Source: Paenibacillus_V sp046244365 (lineage in GTDB: Bacteria > Bacillota > Bacilli > Paenibacillales > NBRC-103111). Taken from it: a stretch of 64,000 nucleotides of DNA. The translations under genes and the position numbers were made by a program. Shown here piece by piece: positions 43,204 through 52,413 of this stretch. The stretch lies in NCBI RefSeq assembly GCF_046244365.1, contig NZ_CP176395.1, positions 496,001 through 560,000 of the forward strand, given 5' to 3'. The notes below the pieces were generated by a model. It saw nothing but the letters and a program-made list of their open reading frames with translations. It was not told where the DNA came from and did not search any database. Position 1 is the stretch's first letter. Every line of letters begins with the position of its first letter.

Positions 43204-43356
43204 CGAAATAAGCTTGCAGCGTTCATGTAGGAAGGGAAGAGCCGGAGGTGGACCAACGTCCATGTCCGGCTTTCCGTTTACGGAGCTTTCAGCGGGGATA
43301 TGCTCCTGAAGGTCCGTTATGAACGGCGGTTGACTTCGTGCAGGAGGGAAGACGGT

Positions 43357-44544
43357 ATGAATCGAGTGGCAGATGAGGGCATTCGGTATCCGGAACGGTT
43401 TACCGGAGGTTTGGGCATGACGAAAGCGGAGTGCGAGCAGGCGATTGCGTTCGTGCTTCGCAAAATCGATCAAAATTTGGAGACGTTCGTCGATACGTTT
43501 CCGGCGCCGGCGAGCACGAATCTCGTGTACGAGGCGACGGACAACGAGGAATGGACGCCCGCATTCTGGACCGGAATGCTGTGGCTCGCTTACGAGGTGA
43601 CGGGAGACGACAAATACCGGAGAGTTGCGGAAATCCAACTGGATACGTTCAAGAAGCGCGCGGAAGAGCGCATCGGGACGGAAACGCATGACCTCGGGTT
43701 TCTATACACGCTTTCCTGCGTGGCCGCATACCGGCTTACCGGCAACGAGGAAGCGAAGCGGACGGCGCTGTTGGCGGCGGATTTGCTGATGACCCGCTAT
43801 TACGATAAAGCCGGCATCATTCAAGCGTGGGGCAATCTGAGCAATCCGGAGCAGCGCGGCCGAATGATCATCGACTGCTGCATGAACCTGCCGCTGCTCT
43901 ATTGGGCGGCCGAGATGACTGGCAATCCTGCTTATTATGACGCTGCCGTTTCGCATGCGAAGCAGGCCGCCGCGTATCTGATCCGCGACAACGCGTCCAG
44001 CTACCATACGTTCTATATGGACGTGGAAACCGGAGAGCCGAAGTACGGCAAGACATCTCAAGGGTATTCCGACGATTCCTGTTGGTCGCGCGGACAGGCG
44101 TGGGCGATTTACGGCTTCCCGCTTACTTATGTGTATACCGGCAATCCGGAAATGCTGGAGCTTACGAAGAGAGTTTCGCACTATTTTCTGAACCGGCTCC
44201 CCGAGGACTTCGTCTGCTATTGGGACCTTGTCTTCACGGACGGCCCGGAGGAGCGCGACAGCTCTGCCGCGGCGATTGCCGTATGCGGACTTATGGAGTT
44301 GGCCAAGCATTTGCCTCCGACGGATGAGACCAGAGCCGTCTATGAGCAAGCGGCGCTGAAGATGTTGAAATCGCTCGCCGATTCGTATACGTCCGCAGAA
44401 CGGCCGGATTCGAACGGCGTTTTGCTGCACGGCGTTTACGGCAAGCCGCTTGGCAACGGCGTGGACGAATGCTGCATTTGGGGCGACTACTATTATTTCG
44501 AGGCGCTCGTCAGGGCGACCCGTGACTGGAAGCTATACTGGTAG
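43357..44544 (+). CDS. GH88 unsaturated glucuronyl hydrolase
   Basis: 395 residues from the ATG at 43357 behind GGAGGG. An alpha/alpha-barrel enzyme: HDLGFLY with Asp 112 and IIDCCMN with Asp 173 match the two catalytic aspartates of the family, and SRGQAWAIYGF is also conserved. It removes the unsaturated uronic acid left at oligosaccharide ends by polysaccharide lyases. No signal peptide, so it works on imported fragments, consistent with the importer upstream. Confidence 0.9.
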   Translation: MNRVADEGIRYPERFTGGLGMTKAECEQAIAFVLRKIDQNLETFVDTFPAPASTNLVYEATDNEEWTPAFWTGMLWLAYEVTGDDKYRRVAEIQLDTFKKRAEERIGTETHDLGFLYTLSCVAAYRLTGNEEAKRTALLAADLLMTRYYDKAGIIQAWGNLSNPEQRGRMIIDCCMNLPLLYWAAEMTGNPAYYDAAVSHAKQAAAYLIRDNASSYHTFYMDVETGEPKYGKTSQGYSDDSCWSRGQAWAIYGFPLTYVYTGNPEMLELTKRVSHYFLNRLPEDFVCYWDLVFTDGPEERDSSAAAIAVCGLMELAKHLPPTDETRAVYEQAALKMLKSLADSYTSAERPDSNGVLLHGVYGKPLGNGVDECCIWGDYYYFEALVRATRDWKLYW

Positions 44545-44576
44545 GCGTTGAAGGAGTAGAGGAGGAAACGAGTAAG

Positions 44577-45872
44577 ATGACCGCATATAACTGGCCTTCG
44601 TTTTACGGCGATCCGTCTTGGTTCGTGCAGGACCGGCTCGGCATGTTCATTCACTGGGGGCTGTACTCTTCCGCCGCCCGGCACGAATGGGTCATGAACC
44701 GCGAGTCGATTCATCCGGACACATACCGGAAATATTTCGACCATTTCGATCCGGATTTGTATGACCCGGCTGTTTGGGCGCGCAGCGCTCGGGAGGCGGG
44801 GATGAAATATGTCGTGCTGACGGCGAAGCATCACGAAGGCTTCTGCTTGTGGGACAGCAAGCTGACGGACTATACCGTTACGCATACGGCCTACGGCCAA
44901 GACGCGCTGCGGTTGTTTGTCGATGCCTTCCGCGCCGAGGGGCTGAAGGTCGGTTTATATTATTCGCTGATCGATTGGCACCACCCGGACTTCCCGGTCG
45001 ACGGGCTGCATCCGCTGCGTGATGACAAGGCGGCGCGGGAAGCGAACGGCGCCCGCGATATCGCCCGCTATCGTGCGTACATGCTCGGCCAGGTGCGCGA
45101 GCTGCTGACGGAGTACGGCACGATCGACTACCTGTGGTTCGATTTCTCGTACACCTACATGAAGTGGGATTGGGCGAGCGGCAAAGGGAAGGACGATTGG
45201 GGCTCGGAGGAGCTGGAGCGGATGATCCTCGAGCTGCAGCCGAATATTTTGCTGAACGACCGGCTGGAGCTGGACAGGGGCGTCATTACGCCGGAGCAGT
45301 ATCAGCCGGATAAGGCACTCGTGAAGGACGGCAAGCTCGTCGTGTGGGAAGCGTGCCAGACGCTTAACGGCAGCTGGGGCTATGACCGCGACAACCTCGA
45401 CTGGAAGCCGGTTCCGATGCTGGTGGAGATGCTGGTCGACACCGTGAGCAAGGGCGGCAACCTGCTGCTGAACGTAGGCCCGAACGCGCGCGGCGAGCTC
45501 GATTCGCGATCGCTCGACAGCCTGTGCGGGATCGGCGGCTGGACGAGGGTGCACGGACGGTCCGTTTACGGCGCGGGGCCTAGCGGCTTCCGGGCGCCGA
45601 ACGGGTGCCGGTATACGCAGAACGGCAGCCGGTTGTATCTGCATTTGTTCGAGTGGCCGTTTAAGCACATTCACTTGGACGGTCTGCAGGGCAAAGTGGC
45701 GTACGCGCAGTTTTTGCACGACGCGTCCGAGGTGCGCATGACCGAAGCGCCTGTCCATACGCAGGCGTCACTCGACTCCGAACGTCCGGAGCCGGGCCGC
45801 CTGACGCTCTCGCTGCCGATCCAGCGGCCCGGGGTGGCCGTGCCGGTCATCGAGCTGTTCTTGAAGAAGTAA
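44577..45872 (+). CDS. GH29 alpha-L-fucosidase family protein
   Basis: 431 residues, cytoplasmic. Seen: FIHWGLYS, YVVLTAKHHEGFCLWDS, and the nucleophile region YLWFDF with Asp 189, then GGNLLLNVGPNARGE. It would release fucose or a related sugar from imported oligosaccharides. GAGGAGGAAA precedes the ATG. It follows the GH88 gene after 32 bp. The last 27 bp of the gene recur, with two changes, at 46405-46431. Confidence 0.88.
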   Translation: MTAYNWPSFYGDPSWFVQDRLGMFIHWGLYSSAARHEWVMNRESIHPDTYRKYFDHFDPDLYDPAVWARSAREAGMKYVVLTAKHHEGFCLWDSKLTDYTVTHTAYGQDALRLFVDAFRAEGLKVGLYYSLIDWHHPDFPVDGLHPLRDDKAAREANGARDIARYRAYMLGQVRELLTEYGTIDYLWFDFSYTYMKWDWASGKGKDDWGSEELERMILELQPNILLNDRLELDRGVITPEQYQPDKALVKDGKLVVWEACQTLNGSWGYDRDNLDWKPVPMLVEMLVDTVSKGGNLLLNVGPNARGELDSRSLDSLCGIGGWTRVHGRSVYGAGPSGFRAPNGCRYTQNGSRLYLHLFEWPFKHIHLDGLQGKVAYAQFLHDASEVRMTEAPVHTQASLDSERPEPGRLTLSLPIQRPGVAVPVIELFLKK

Positions 45873-45983
45873 GCTCAGCTGGGGACCCGGCAGCCGGCCC
45901 GGCTAACGATCGACGGCATCGTGCCAAGGAGGCGGGCTGCTTAGAAGTAAGGTGTAGGGGACGACCATTCAAGGGCTGTAGGC

Positions 45984-46127
45984 GGCTGATCGGCCAACTG
46001 ACGGTTTTGTGGCGAGCGGTGGGCTGCATATCGAGACGGCATTGGAGAGTAACCGGTTCTTGGGATAGTTGGCTGATCGGCTAGTTGACGGTTTTGTGGC
46101 GAGCGGTGGGCTGCATATCGAGACGGC
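45984..46127. repeat. 57-bp direct repeat, two copies
   Basis: Copies at 45984-46040 and 46071-46127 differ by about three bases, all in one short block (CCAAC against TAGTT); separated by 30 bp. Confidence 0.88.
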
Positions 46128-46135
46128 GTGGAGGC

Positions 46136-46327
46136 TTAGCAGTCTCTAGGGACTGCTAATTCATCGAAAACGCGAGTATAAGGGAAAATAGAAGTCTTTA
46201 TGGTCTTCTAATCGGCGTTTATTGATGAATACAGCCGGATTTCCCCTGATTAGAAGTCTTTATCGTCCTCTAAATTTAGCCGAAAGGGATTCTGGAGGCG
46301 AATAGCAGCCTTTAACGTCTTCTAATT
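46136..46327 (+). repeat. Dispersed ~114-bp element, two units
   Basis: Cores near 46136, 46187, 46249 and 46301; same-type spacing 113-114 bp. The core at 46187 (TAGAAGTCTTTA, then TGGTCTTCTA) has arms TAGAAG/CTTCTA and could fold back. Confidence 0.85.
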
Positions 46328-46404
46328 CGGACGAACGGGCCTCGCCTTGCTTTCCGGATACCGTCTTATCCGATATCGTCATATCGTCCGATGACAGCCG
46401 TCGG

Positions 46405-46431
46405 GTCATCGAGCTGCTCTTGAAGAAGTGA
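46405..46431 (+). pseudogene. Duplicated 3' end of the fucosidase gene
   Basis: 27 bp ending in TGA match the last 27 bp of the GH29 gene (45846-45872) at 25 positions and keep the reading VIEL-LKK-stop. This points to a past duplication or insertion at the gene end. Further upstream gene sequence is not recognisable in front of it. Confidence 0.6.
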
Positions 46432-46526
46432 ACGAACGCTAGTATTTAATAGCGGCATACATGTTTCGATGGAGAAAACGCAAAAGCGGAAGATGTTATA
46501 ACGGGTGGAAAGTTTACGGGCCGCCT

Positions 46527-46574
46527 TTGACCTCGCGTTCTACCTTAAGCAGCATTCATGGAACGCGAGGTCAA
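46527..46574. other. 14-bp inverted repeat
   Basis: TTGACCTCGCGTTC against GAACGCGAGGTCAA with a 20-nt loop. No T run follows, so it may be a protein site or an element end rather than a terminator. Confidence 0.6.
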
Positions 46575-46672
46575 CGAAGGCTGGAAGCCGTTATAGCGAT
46601 CTGTAGCTTCATCCGTTATCGACGGTGCGGAAAAGGAGTTTGCCCTACTTGAATAAAAGGGAGAGAGAACGC

Positions 46673-47437
46673 ATGAAACACAAATTCGCCGCACAGCTCA
46701 TGACCGTGCACCAAGAAACCGAGAAGGACTTCCCCGGCGTGCTGCGCGACTTGAAGCAAATGGGCTGGCCGGCCGTTCAAGTTTCCGGCCTGCGGGGCTG
46801 GCCGGCCGAGGAGATCGCAGCGGCGCTTAAGGAAACCGGGCTGCAAACCGCCGGCTTCCACGTGCTGCTCGAACGGCTGCAGAACGAGCTCGATACGGTC
46901 ATGAACGAGGCGCGGATGTTCGGCACCCGCGACATCATCTGCCCGTATATGCCGAAAGACTTCCAGAACCCGGACGGCTACCGGAAGATGCGCGCCGAGC
47001 TTAACGGCATTGCCCGGCGGATCGCGGCTCAAGGCTTCCGCTTCTCGTACCACCATCACGCATTCGAGTTCGCTACCGAGGTGGAAGGCAAGACGGCGCT
47101 CGAATATTTGCTCGAGCCGTCTGCCGACAATCTCATTCTCGCGGAAATCGATACGTACTGGGTCAAGAAGGGCGGCAAGGATCCGCTCGAGTTCATTCGC
47201 CCTTATGGGAACCGGATGCCGATCATCCATCTGAAGGATATGTCGATCGGCGAGGAAGAAACGGCCGAAATCGGCACGGGCAGCATCGATTTCATGCCGA
47301 TCCTGCAGTGGGGCGAAGCGAACGGCGTCGAATGGTACGCCGTCGAGCAGGACAGATGCCCGGGCAATCCGATGGACAGCCTGCAGCTGTCGTTCGATAA
47401 CATAAACAAGCTTGCGGACAGGTTGCCGCGCGGTTAA
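46673..47437 (+). CDS. Sugar phosphate isomerase/epimerase (xylose isomerase-like TIM barrel)
   Basis: 254 residues from the ATG at 46673 behind GGGAGAG. TIM-barrel fold with YHHHAFEF, EIDTYWVKKGG, and IHLKDM as metal- and substrate-site segments, and a late EQD. Members isomerise or epimerise keto-sugars and inositols. Followed after 98 bp by a Gfo/Idh dehydrogenase, a common pairing in sugar catabolism. Confidence 0.87.
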   Translation: MKHKFAAQLMTVHQETEKDFPGVLRDLKQMGWPAVQVSGLRGWPAEEIAAALKETGLQTAGFHVLLERLQNELDTVMNEARMFGTRDIICPYMPKDFQNPDGYRKMRAELNGIARRIAAQGFRFSYHHHAFEFATEVEGKTALEYLLEPSADNLILAEIDTYWVKKGGKDPLEFIRPYGNRMPIIHLKDMSIGEEETAEIGTGSIDFMPILQWGEANGVEWYAVEQDRCPGNPMDSLQLSFDNINKLADRLPRG

Positions 47438-47535
47438 CCATCAGTGATCGGCGAGCAGGGGGGAAGCTTGAATTTACCGTACCGGCAAGCGGCTTACCTG
47501 CAACGATGCCGTTCATTAAACGGAGGAGATACACG

Positions 47536-48705
47536 ATGAGTAACGTGAGATTGGGAGTAATCGGACTCGGCAATATGGGGACGATGACGGCGAATTATTT
47601 GCGGCGAGGGGACGTACGGGGCGCCGAGCTGGCAGCAGCCTGCGAAATGAATCCCGAGCGTCTGGAATGGGCTCGCGGCGAGTTCGGCGGCAGCGAAATC
47701 CGGCTGTTCGGCAGCGTGGAAGAGCTGCTCGACTCGGGGGCGGTTGACGCGGTCATCATATCGACGCCGCACTACGATCATCCGCGCATCGCCATCGAAG
47801 CGTTCAAGCGCGGCCTGCATGTGCTTACGGAGAAGCCTGCCGGCGTCTATACGAAGCAGGTTCGCGAGATGAACGAGGCGGCGGCGGAGTCCGGCAAAGT
47901 GTTCGGCATTATGTACAATCAGCGCGCGCTGCCGCTGTATCAGAAGCTTCGCGATCTCGTGCAGTCCGGCGAGCTAGGCGTCATTCGCCGCACGAACTGG
48001 ATCGTAACAAACTGGTACCGGACGCAGAGTTACTACGATTCGGGCAGCTGGCGAGCAACATGGGCCGGCGAAGGCGGCGGCGTGCTGATCAACCAGGTGC
48101 CTCATCAGCTCGATCTGTGGCAGTGGACGATCGATATGATGCCGGTTCGCGTACGTGCATTTTGCAACTTCGGCAAATACCGCAGCATCGAGGTCGAGGA
48201 CGACGTCACCGCTTATGTCGAGTACGCAAACGGCGCGACGGGTCTGTTCGTTACGACGACGGGAGAATACCCGGGTACGAACCGTTTCGAAATTACCGGC
48301 GACCGAGGCAAAATCGTCATCGAGGACGGCAAGCTGACATTTTGGCGGCTGCGTGTTCCCGAGACAGAATTCAACCGGACATGGACGGGCGGTTTCGGAA
48401 ATCCCGAGTGCTGGAAGATGGAAGTGCCGGTCGGTGAGCCGAGCAAGGACGGCCATATTCTCGTTACGCAAAATTTCGTGGATGCGATTGCGAAGGGCAC
48501 GCCGCTGCTGGCGCCGGGCGAGGAAGGCATCAAAGGACTGACGCTCTCCAACGCGATGCATCTATCCACCTGGACCGACAATTGGGTCGATTTGCCGATA
48601 GACGAAGACTTGTATATGGAACATTTGCAGGACAAAATCAAGACGAGTCGTGCGAAGAAAGAAGCGGGCGGACAAACGCTCGATGTGAGCGGCACTTTCG
48701 CTTGA
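47536..48705 (+). CDS. Gfo/Idh/MocA dehydrogenase
   Basis: 389 residues from the ATG at 47536 behind GGAGGAG. N-terminal NAD(P) Rossmann motif GVIGLGNMG, the EKPAG signature, then the C-terminal substrate domain with HQLDLWQW. Oxidises or reduces a sugar or cyclitol. It is a close paralogue of the protein encoded at 59459-60622 (long identical runs throughout; I judge about three quarters identical). A terminator follows. Confidence 0.9.
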   Translation: MSNVRLGVIGLGNMGTMTANYLRRGDVRGAELAAACEMNPERLEWARGEFGGSEIRLFGSVEELLDSGAVDAVIISTPHYDHPRIAIEAFKRGLHVLTEKPAGVYTKQVREMNEAAAESGKVFGIMYNQRALPLYQKLRDLVQSGELGVIRRTNWIVTNWYRTQSYYDSGSWRATWAGEGGGVLINQVPHQLDLWQWTIDMMPVRVRAFCNFGKYRSIEVEDDVTAYVEYANGATGLFVTTTGEYPGTNRFEITGDRGKIVIEDGKLTFWRLRVPETEFNRTWTGGFGNPECWKMEVPVGEPSKDGHILVTQNFVDAIAKGTPLLAPGEEGIKGLTLSNAMHLSTWTDNWVDLPIDEDLYMEHLQDKIKTSRAKKEAGGQTLDVSGTFA

Positions 48706-48724
48706 TCTTAATGGATAACCGAGG

Positions 48725-48776
48725 AAGCCCGTTTATTCTGAGCAGCGCAGAAAGCGCCGGAATAAATGGGCTTTTT
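48725..48776 (+). terminator. Terminator of the isomerase/dehydrogenase unit
   Basis: AAGCCC-TTTATTC against GAATAAA-GGGCTT with one mismatch, then T run. Confidence 0.85.
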
Positions 48777-48901
48777 GCGTTGATTTCCGTATATAGGAAG
48801 AGCTTCTGTAGGAAATATTTCGGATGTGGTAAATGGGTATTTATGGTACGATAATCATGAGGAAACATTGCATTCTTATTGCCGCTTTAAGGGGGAATAT
48901 C

Positions 48902-49615
48902 GTGACAGAAAGAATCGCCGGTTTTATCGTCATAAGCATTTTCATCTACGTGGCCATCCGATATGCAGCTTATTTGATACGCAGGCTTATGCATGCGGTG
49001 CGGCGGAGGTATCCGGTGAAGATAATTGAAAGCGTTTGCTTAGGGGATTTGGAGCAAATCAGCCCGGCAGTGACCGGTACCGTTACGAGCTACTTGAAAC
49101 ATGTTAACAGCATCAATGATTATGCCCGTTACGTAACGCCGGTGTTTATTAAAGAGGTGTACTATGCAACGACTCAAGGGCCGCTTCGCGAAATACCGGT
49201 AACCGAGATGAAGAAGGCGCTGCGGGAGGCGAGCGCTGCAAGGGCCGCCTTTGTGAGCTGCATGGTGGATGAAGTGGTCAAGCTTCAAGAGAACAGGGTC
49301 CTGGTCGGCGTAACCCGCAAGTTTCAGCATGGCGAAGAGAACCGCGTCAAGTATATGGCGGAACGAATCGGCCGCGAATGGAAAATTTCCCATATCGCTC
49401 GAACGAGCAAGGGAACGGTGAAGGAGAAAGTTGCCCTTCGTGAAGGGATCGGGTATTTGATCGGAAACGAGGACAAGGCCATGTTCTTCGTCGATTCGGT
49501 AGACCGCAACATTCGCATCCACGACTACGTCTACGTAGAAGGCTACCTGGAAACCGGATATTTGATAAGCAATCGCTTTTTTTATCATGTCGTGACTTTG
49601 CAAACGGTGCAGTAA
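48902..49615 (+). CDS. Membrane-anchored protein of unknown function
   Basis: 237 residues from a GTG at 48902 behind AAGGGGG; ATG codons further upstream have no site. One N-terminal membrane helix (about residues 5-25) and a soluble domain of about 200 residues that I cannot name. The next gene, a PAS kinase, starts about 15 bp after its stop, so the two are probably co-transcribed and may be linked in signalling. Confidence 0.65.
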   Translation: MTERIAGFIVISIFIYVAIRYAAYLIRRLMHAVRRRYPVKIIESVCLGDLEQISPAVTGTVTSYLKHVNSINDYARYVTPVFIKEVYYATTQGPLREIPVTEMKKALREASAARAAFVSCMVDEVVKLQENRVLVGVTRKFQHGEENRVKYMAERIGREWKISHIARTSKGTVKEKVALREGIGYLIGNEDKAMFFVDSVDRNIRIHDYVYVEGYLETGYLISNRFFYHVVTLQTVQ

Positions 49616-49629
49616 AAGAAGTGAAAGAA

Positions 49630-51591
49630 ATGATTATGACAGGGCAGGTGAACTTATTGTCTCCCGAGAACAGCAATTCGAACTTACCCGGTGCAACGCC
49701 GGAACCTTTACAAGACGGAAGCGCAAAGCGTTCCTCCGGAAACGCCGGGGCCGGTTCGGAGAGGCGATTCGAGGACTCCGCTCAGGCGCTGTTCAAGCTG
49801 CTTGAGCATGGGCCGGATGCGTTCGCCTTGCTGGATGCGAGGGGAGACGTGCTGCATGTGAATGCCGCTTTTGAGCGGTTGTTCGGCTGGTCGTCCCGGG
49901 AGACGGTAGGGATGCCGTTCCCGATTATCGCGGAAACGTGCCGTTCAGCGTTCGATGACGCGTTCGGCAGGCTGTTGAACGGCGGCGAGCCGCCAATCGA
50001 GGTGACGGTCGCCGGGAAGCGCAAGGACGGAAGCAGCGTCGAAGCGGCCGTCGCTTTGGCGTCGGCTTGCCGCGACCGGGAGGCTCCGTTTGTCTGTTAT
50101 GCGGTTATACGCGATGTCGGCGATAAGCGATTGATAGAACAGGCGATTAGGGACAGCGAAGCGAAATATCGGCTGGTCGCCGAACATATGTCGGATTTGA
50201 TTTTGCTGATAGGTCCGGATGAAACGATTCGATACGCTTCTCCTTCCATTTGCGCTTTGGTCGGCTTATCGGAGGAGCGGGTCGTCGGAGAAGCGTTATA
50301 CCGGTTCATTCATCCGCTGGATTTGCCGTCCGTGACAGATAAATTTCGGGAAGCGTTTGTGAACGGCGGCGACGTACGGTGCCAGTTCCGGGTGCTGCAG
50401 GCGGAGGGCGGCTGGGGAGTGATAGAAGCGAGATCCGTCGTTTTGTCGGGAAACGAAGGCGGGATGCTGATAACGGCGTGTAATATTACGAAATTGAAGC
50501 AAGCCGAGCAGGCGACGATCGAGGCGGAAGCCATGTACCGCAACCTGGTGGAAAAAGCGTTGGTGGGCGTTTATATGGTTAGAAACGACAGATTCCTCTA
50601 CGTGAATCCCCGTTTTGCGGAAATATTCGGCTATTCGCGGGAAGAAGTGCTTGCCAAGCCGTCTATCTGGGAAGACATCCATCCGGATGACCGGGAATTG
50701 GTGGCGGTGAATATGCAGCGAAGGCTTTCGGGAGAAAGCTCGGCTCTGCAATACGGGTTTCGGGTATTCAGAAAGGACGGCAACCTCGCCCAGGTCGAGC
50801 TCTCGGGGACGATTACCGTCTACCAAGGGGAAACGGTATTGATCGGTACGCTGCTTGACGTAACCGAACGGAAGGAAGCCGAGGAGCTGCTCCTGCGTTC
50901 GGAGAAGCTGTCGATCGTGGGCCAGCTTGCGGCTGGCGTCGCGCACGAAATCCGCAATCCGCTAACCGCGCTGAAAGGCTTCATGCAGCTGCTCCGCAGC
51001 CGGAGCCATGACTTTCTGTCTTATTTCGAGATCATGCTTGCCGAGCTGGAGCGCATTAACGCGATCGTCAGCGAATTCGTGCTCGTGGCTAAGCCGCAAG
51101 CCGTGCGCTTCGAATGGAAGGATAATGCGGCGATGCTGAGAAGCGTCGTTTCCCTGCTGGAGCCCCAAGCTGCCTTCCATAACGTGCGGATCGTCTCCGA
51201 GTACGAAACGGACCTCCCTCCGCTCTTTTGCGATGAGAATCAAATTAAGCAGGTCTATATCAATTTATTGAAAAATGCGATTGACGCCATGCCGGAGGGG
51301 GGCGTCTTGCGCATCGAAATGACGGCGGACGGCGACCGTTCGGTGACGGTGCAGGTAATCGATCGAGGCGTCGGCATCCCTTACGAGCGGATCGGCAAGC
51401 TGGGCGAGCCTTTCTACACGACCAAGGAAAAAGGAACGGGTCTAGGTCTCATGGTCAGCTACAAAATCGTCGAGCACCACAAAGGCGAGCTGCGGATCGA
51501 AAGCAGAGAGGGAGAGGGGACCACGGCGACGGTTACGCTACCGGTACGGCAAGCCGTTCTCAGTTCGCAGGCCGTACCGGATTTGAGTTAA
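49630..51591 (+). CDS. Cytosolic histidine kinase with three PAS domains
   Basis: 653 residues from the ATG at 49630; a GTG at 49621 is possible, and ribosome-binding sequence is weak for both. Three PAS domains (about residues 50-165, 180-300, 305-430), then the HisKA box AHEIRNPLTALKGFMQLL with His 439 and a HATPase with intact NLLKNAID, DRGVGIP and GTGLGL. The build resembles the sporulation kinases of Bacillales (KinA/KinE type), which feed the Spo0 phosphorelay, but the target here is unknown. A terminator follows. Confidence 0.88.
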   Translation: MIMTGQVNLLSPENSNSNLPGATPEPLQDGSAKRSSGNAGAGSERRFEDSAQALFKLLEHGPDAFALLDARGDVLHVNAAFERLFGWSSRETVGMPFPIIAETCRSAFDDAFGRLLNGGEPPIEVTVAGKRKDGSSVEAAVALASACRDREAPFVCYAVIRDVGDKRLIEQAIRDSEAKYRLVAEHMSDLILLIGPDETIRYASPSICALVGLSEERVVGEALYRFIHPLDLPSVTDKFREAFVNGGDVRCQFRVLQAEGGWGVIEARSVVLSGNEGGMLITACNITKLKQAEQATIEAEAMYRNLVEKALVGVYMVRNDRFLYVNPRFAEIFGYSREEVLAKPSIWEDIHPDDRELVAVNMQRRLSGESSALQYGFRVFRKDGNLAQVELSGTITVYQGETVLIGTLLDVTERKEAEELLLRSEKLSIVGQLAAGVAHEIRNPLTALKGFMQLLRSRSHDFLSYFEIMLAELERINAIVSEFVLVAKPQAVRFEWKDNAAMLRSVVSLLEPQAAFHNVRIVSEYETDLPPLFCDENQIKQVYINLLKNAIDAMPEGGVLRIEMTADGDRSVTVQVIDRGVGIPYERIGKLGEPFYTTKEKGTGLGLMVSYKIVEHHKGELRIESREGEGTTATVTLPVRQAVLSSQAVPDLS

Positions 51592-51633
51592 CGAATCGTT
51601 TCAATCGTTCTTTTCAGCCGTTACCGGAATAGC

Positions 51634-51667
51634 AGACGTCCCTATTACCGGGAGGTCTCTTTTTTTT
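51634..51667 (+). terminator. Terminator of the PAS kinase gene
   Basis: AGAC-TCCC against GGGA-GTCT with a 7-nt loop, followed by seven or more T. Confidence 0.85.
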
Positions 51668-51681
51668 GGAGCAAGAGCATG

Positions 51682-51710
51682 TTGAAAAACGTTTACGTTT
51701 GGGGTAACAT
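51682..51710 (+). promoter_or_regulatory. Candidate promoter of the nucleotidyltransferase gene
   Basis: TTGAAA at 51682-51687 and TAACAT at 51705-51710, spacer 17 bp. Confidence 0.5.
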
Positions 51711-51759
51711 TCTCATACTTGGATATATAGGGACGTTTGGAACGGCAGGAGGGATTTAG

Positions 51760-52236
51760 GTGATCAACGATAGTCATTTGCAGGTGCTGGAGCATCTTTG
51801 CGTGGAATTGAGCGACGGAAAAATAAACTGGGCGGTTACGGGAAGCCTCGGCTTTGCACTGCAAGGCATGCCGGTGGCTGTCGGCGATATCGACATTCAG
51901 ACGGATGCCAAGGGCGCTTACGAGATCGAGAGCAGGTTCCGGGACTATGTCGTCAAGAACGTGCGGCTTTGCGAAGCGGAGCGAATCCGATCGCATTTCG
52001 GCGCGTTGCTTATTGACGGCGTAACGGTTGAAATCATGGGCGACGTGCAGAAAAGACTTCCCGGCGAGACGGTCTGGGGAGCCCCGACGCGCTTGGAGGC
52101 GCATAAGCACATCGTGGACATCGGCGGATTTCCGATTCCCGTGCTGACGCTCGAGTATGAGCATTCGGCTTACGTCGCGTTGGACAGGCAGGATACGGCC
52201 GCCGCAATCCTCGAATGGATGAAGCAGGAGCGGTAG
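51760..52236 (+). CDS. Nucleotidyltransferase-fold protein
   Basis: 158 residues from a GTG behind AGGAGGG. The segment WAVTGSLGFALQGMP...DIDI gives the GS and DxD signature of the pol-beta nucleotidyltransferase superfamily. It is a minimal form, as in MNT antitoxin-like or AadB-like proteins. No HEPN partner gene is adjacent, so a toxin-antitoxin role is not supported here. Substrate unknown. Confidence 0.75.
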   Translation: MINDSHLQVLEHLCVELSDGKINWAVTGSLGFALQGMPVAVGDIDIQTDAKGAYEIESRFRDYVVKNVRLCEAERIRSHFGALLIDGVTVEIMGDVQKRLPGETVWGAPTRLEAHKHIVDIGGFPIPVLTLEYEHSAYVALDRQDTAAAILEWMKQER

Positions 52237-52352
52237 CGGCTCCTCCTCGGACATACGAAAAGCGCCATGACGGCTTAACACGCTATTTTTCCATATCGAT
52301 CGAACTTGGGGGGCCTGGTATGCAAAGGCTCTTTTTTTTTTGAATACGGGTG

Positions 52353-52383
52353 TTGACTCTCACGTTACGTGATACTTTAAAGT
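52353..52383 (+). promoter_or_regulatory. MerR-type promoter with operator dyad
   Basis: TTGACT at 52353-52358 and TAAAGT at 52378-52383, with an over-long 19-bp spacer that contains the dyad TCACGT-T-ACGTGA (52360-52372). This is the layout MerR-family activators need, and the next gene is one, so autoregulation is likely. Confidence 0.7.
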
Positions 52384-52413
52384 GAGGATAGAAAGGAGGT
52401 CAGAACGATTGCG

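Larger units (their letters stand above)
45873..46672. other. 800-bp gene-free, repeat-rich region
   Basis: It holds a 57-bp direct repeat (45984-46040 and 46071-46127), two units of the dispersed element (46136-46327), a copy of the 3' end of the fucosidase gene (46405-46431), and a 14-bp inverted repeat (46527-46540 with 46561-46574). No gene was supported. Confidence 0.75.

Noticed and set aside
51760..52236. Antitoxin of a HEPN/MNT toxin-antitoxin pair
   Set aside because: Only the nucleotidyltransferase-fold gene is present; neighbours are a kinase and a MerR regulator, with no HEPN gene.
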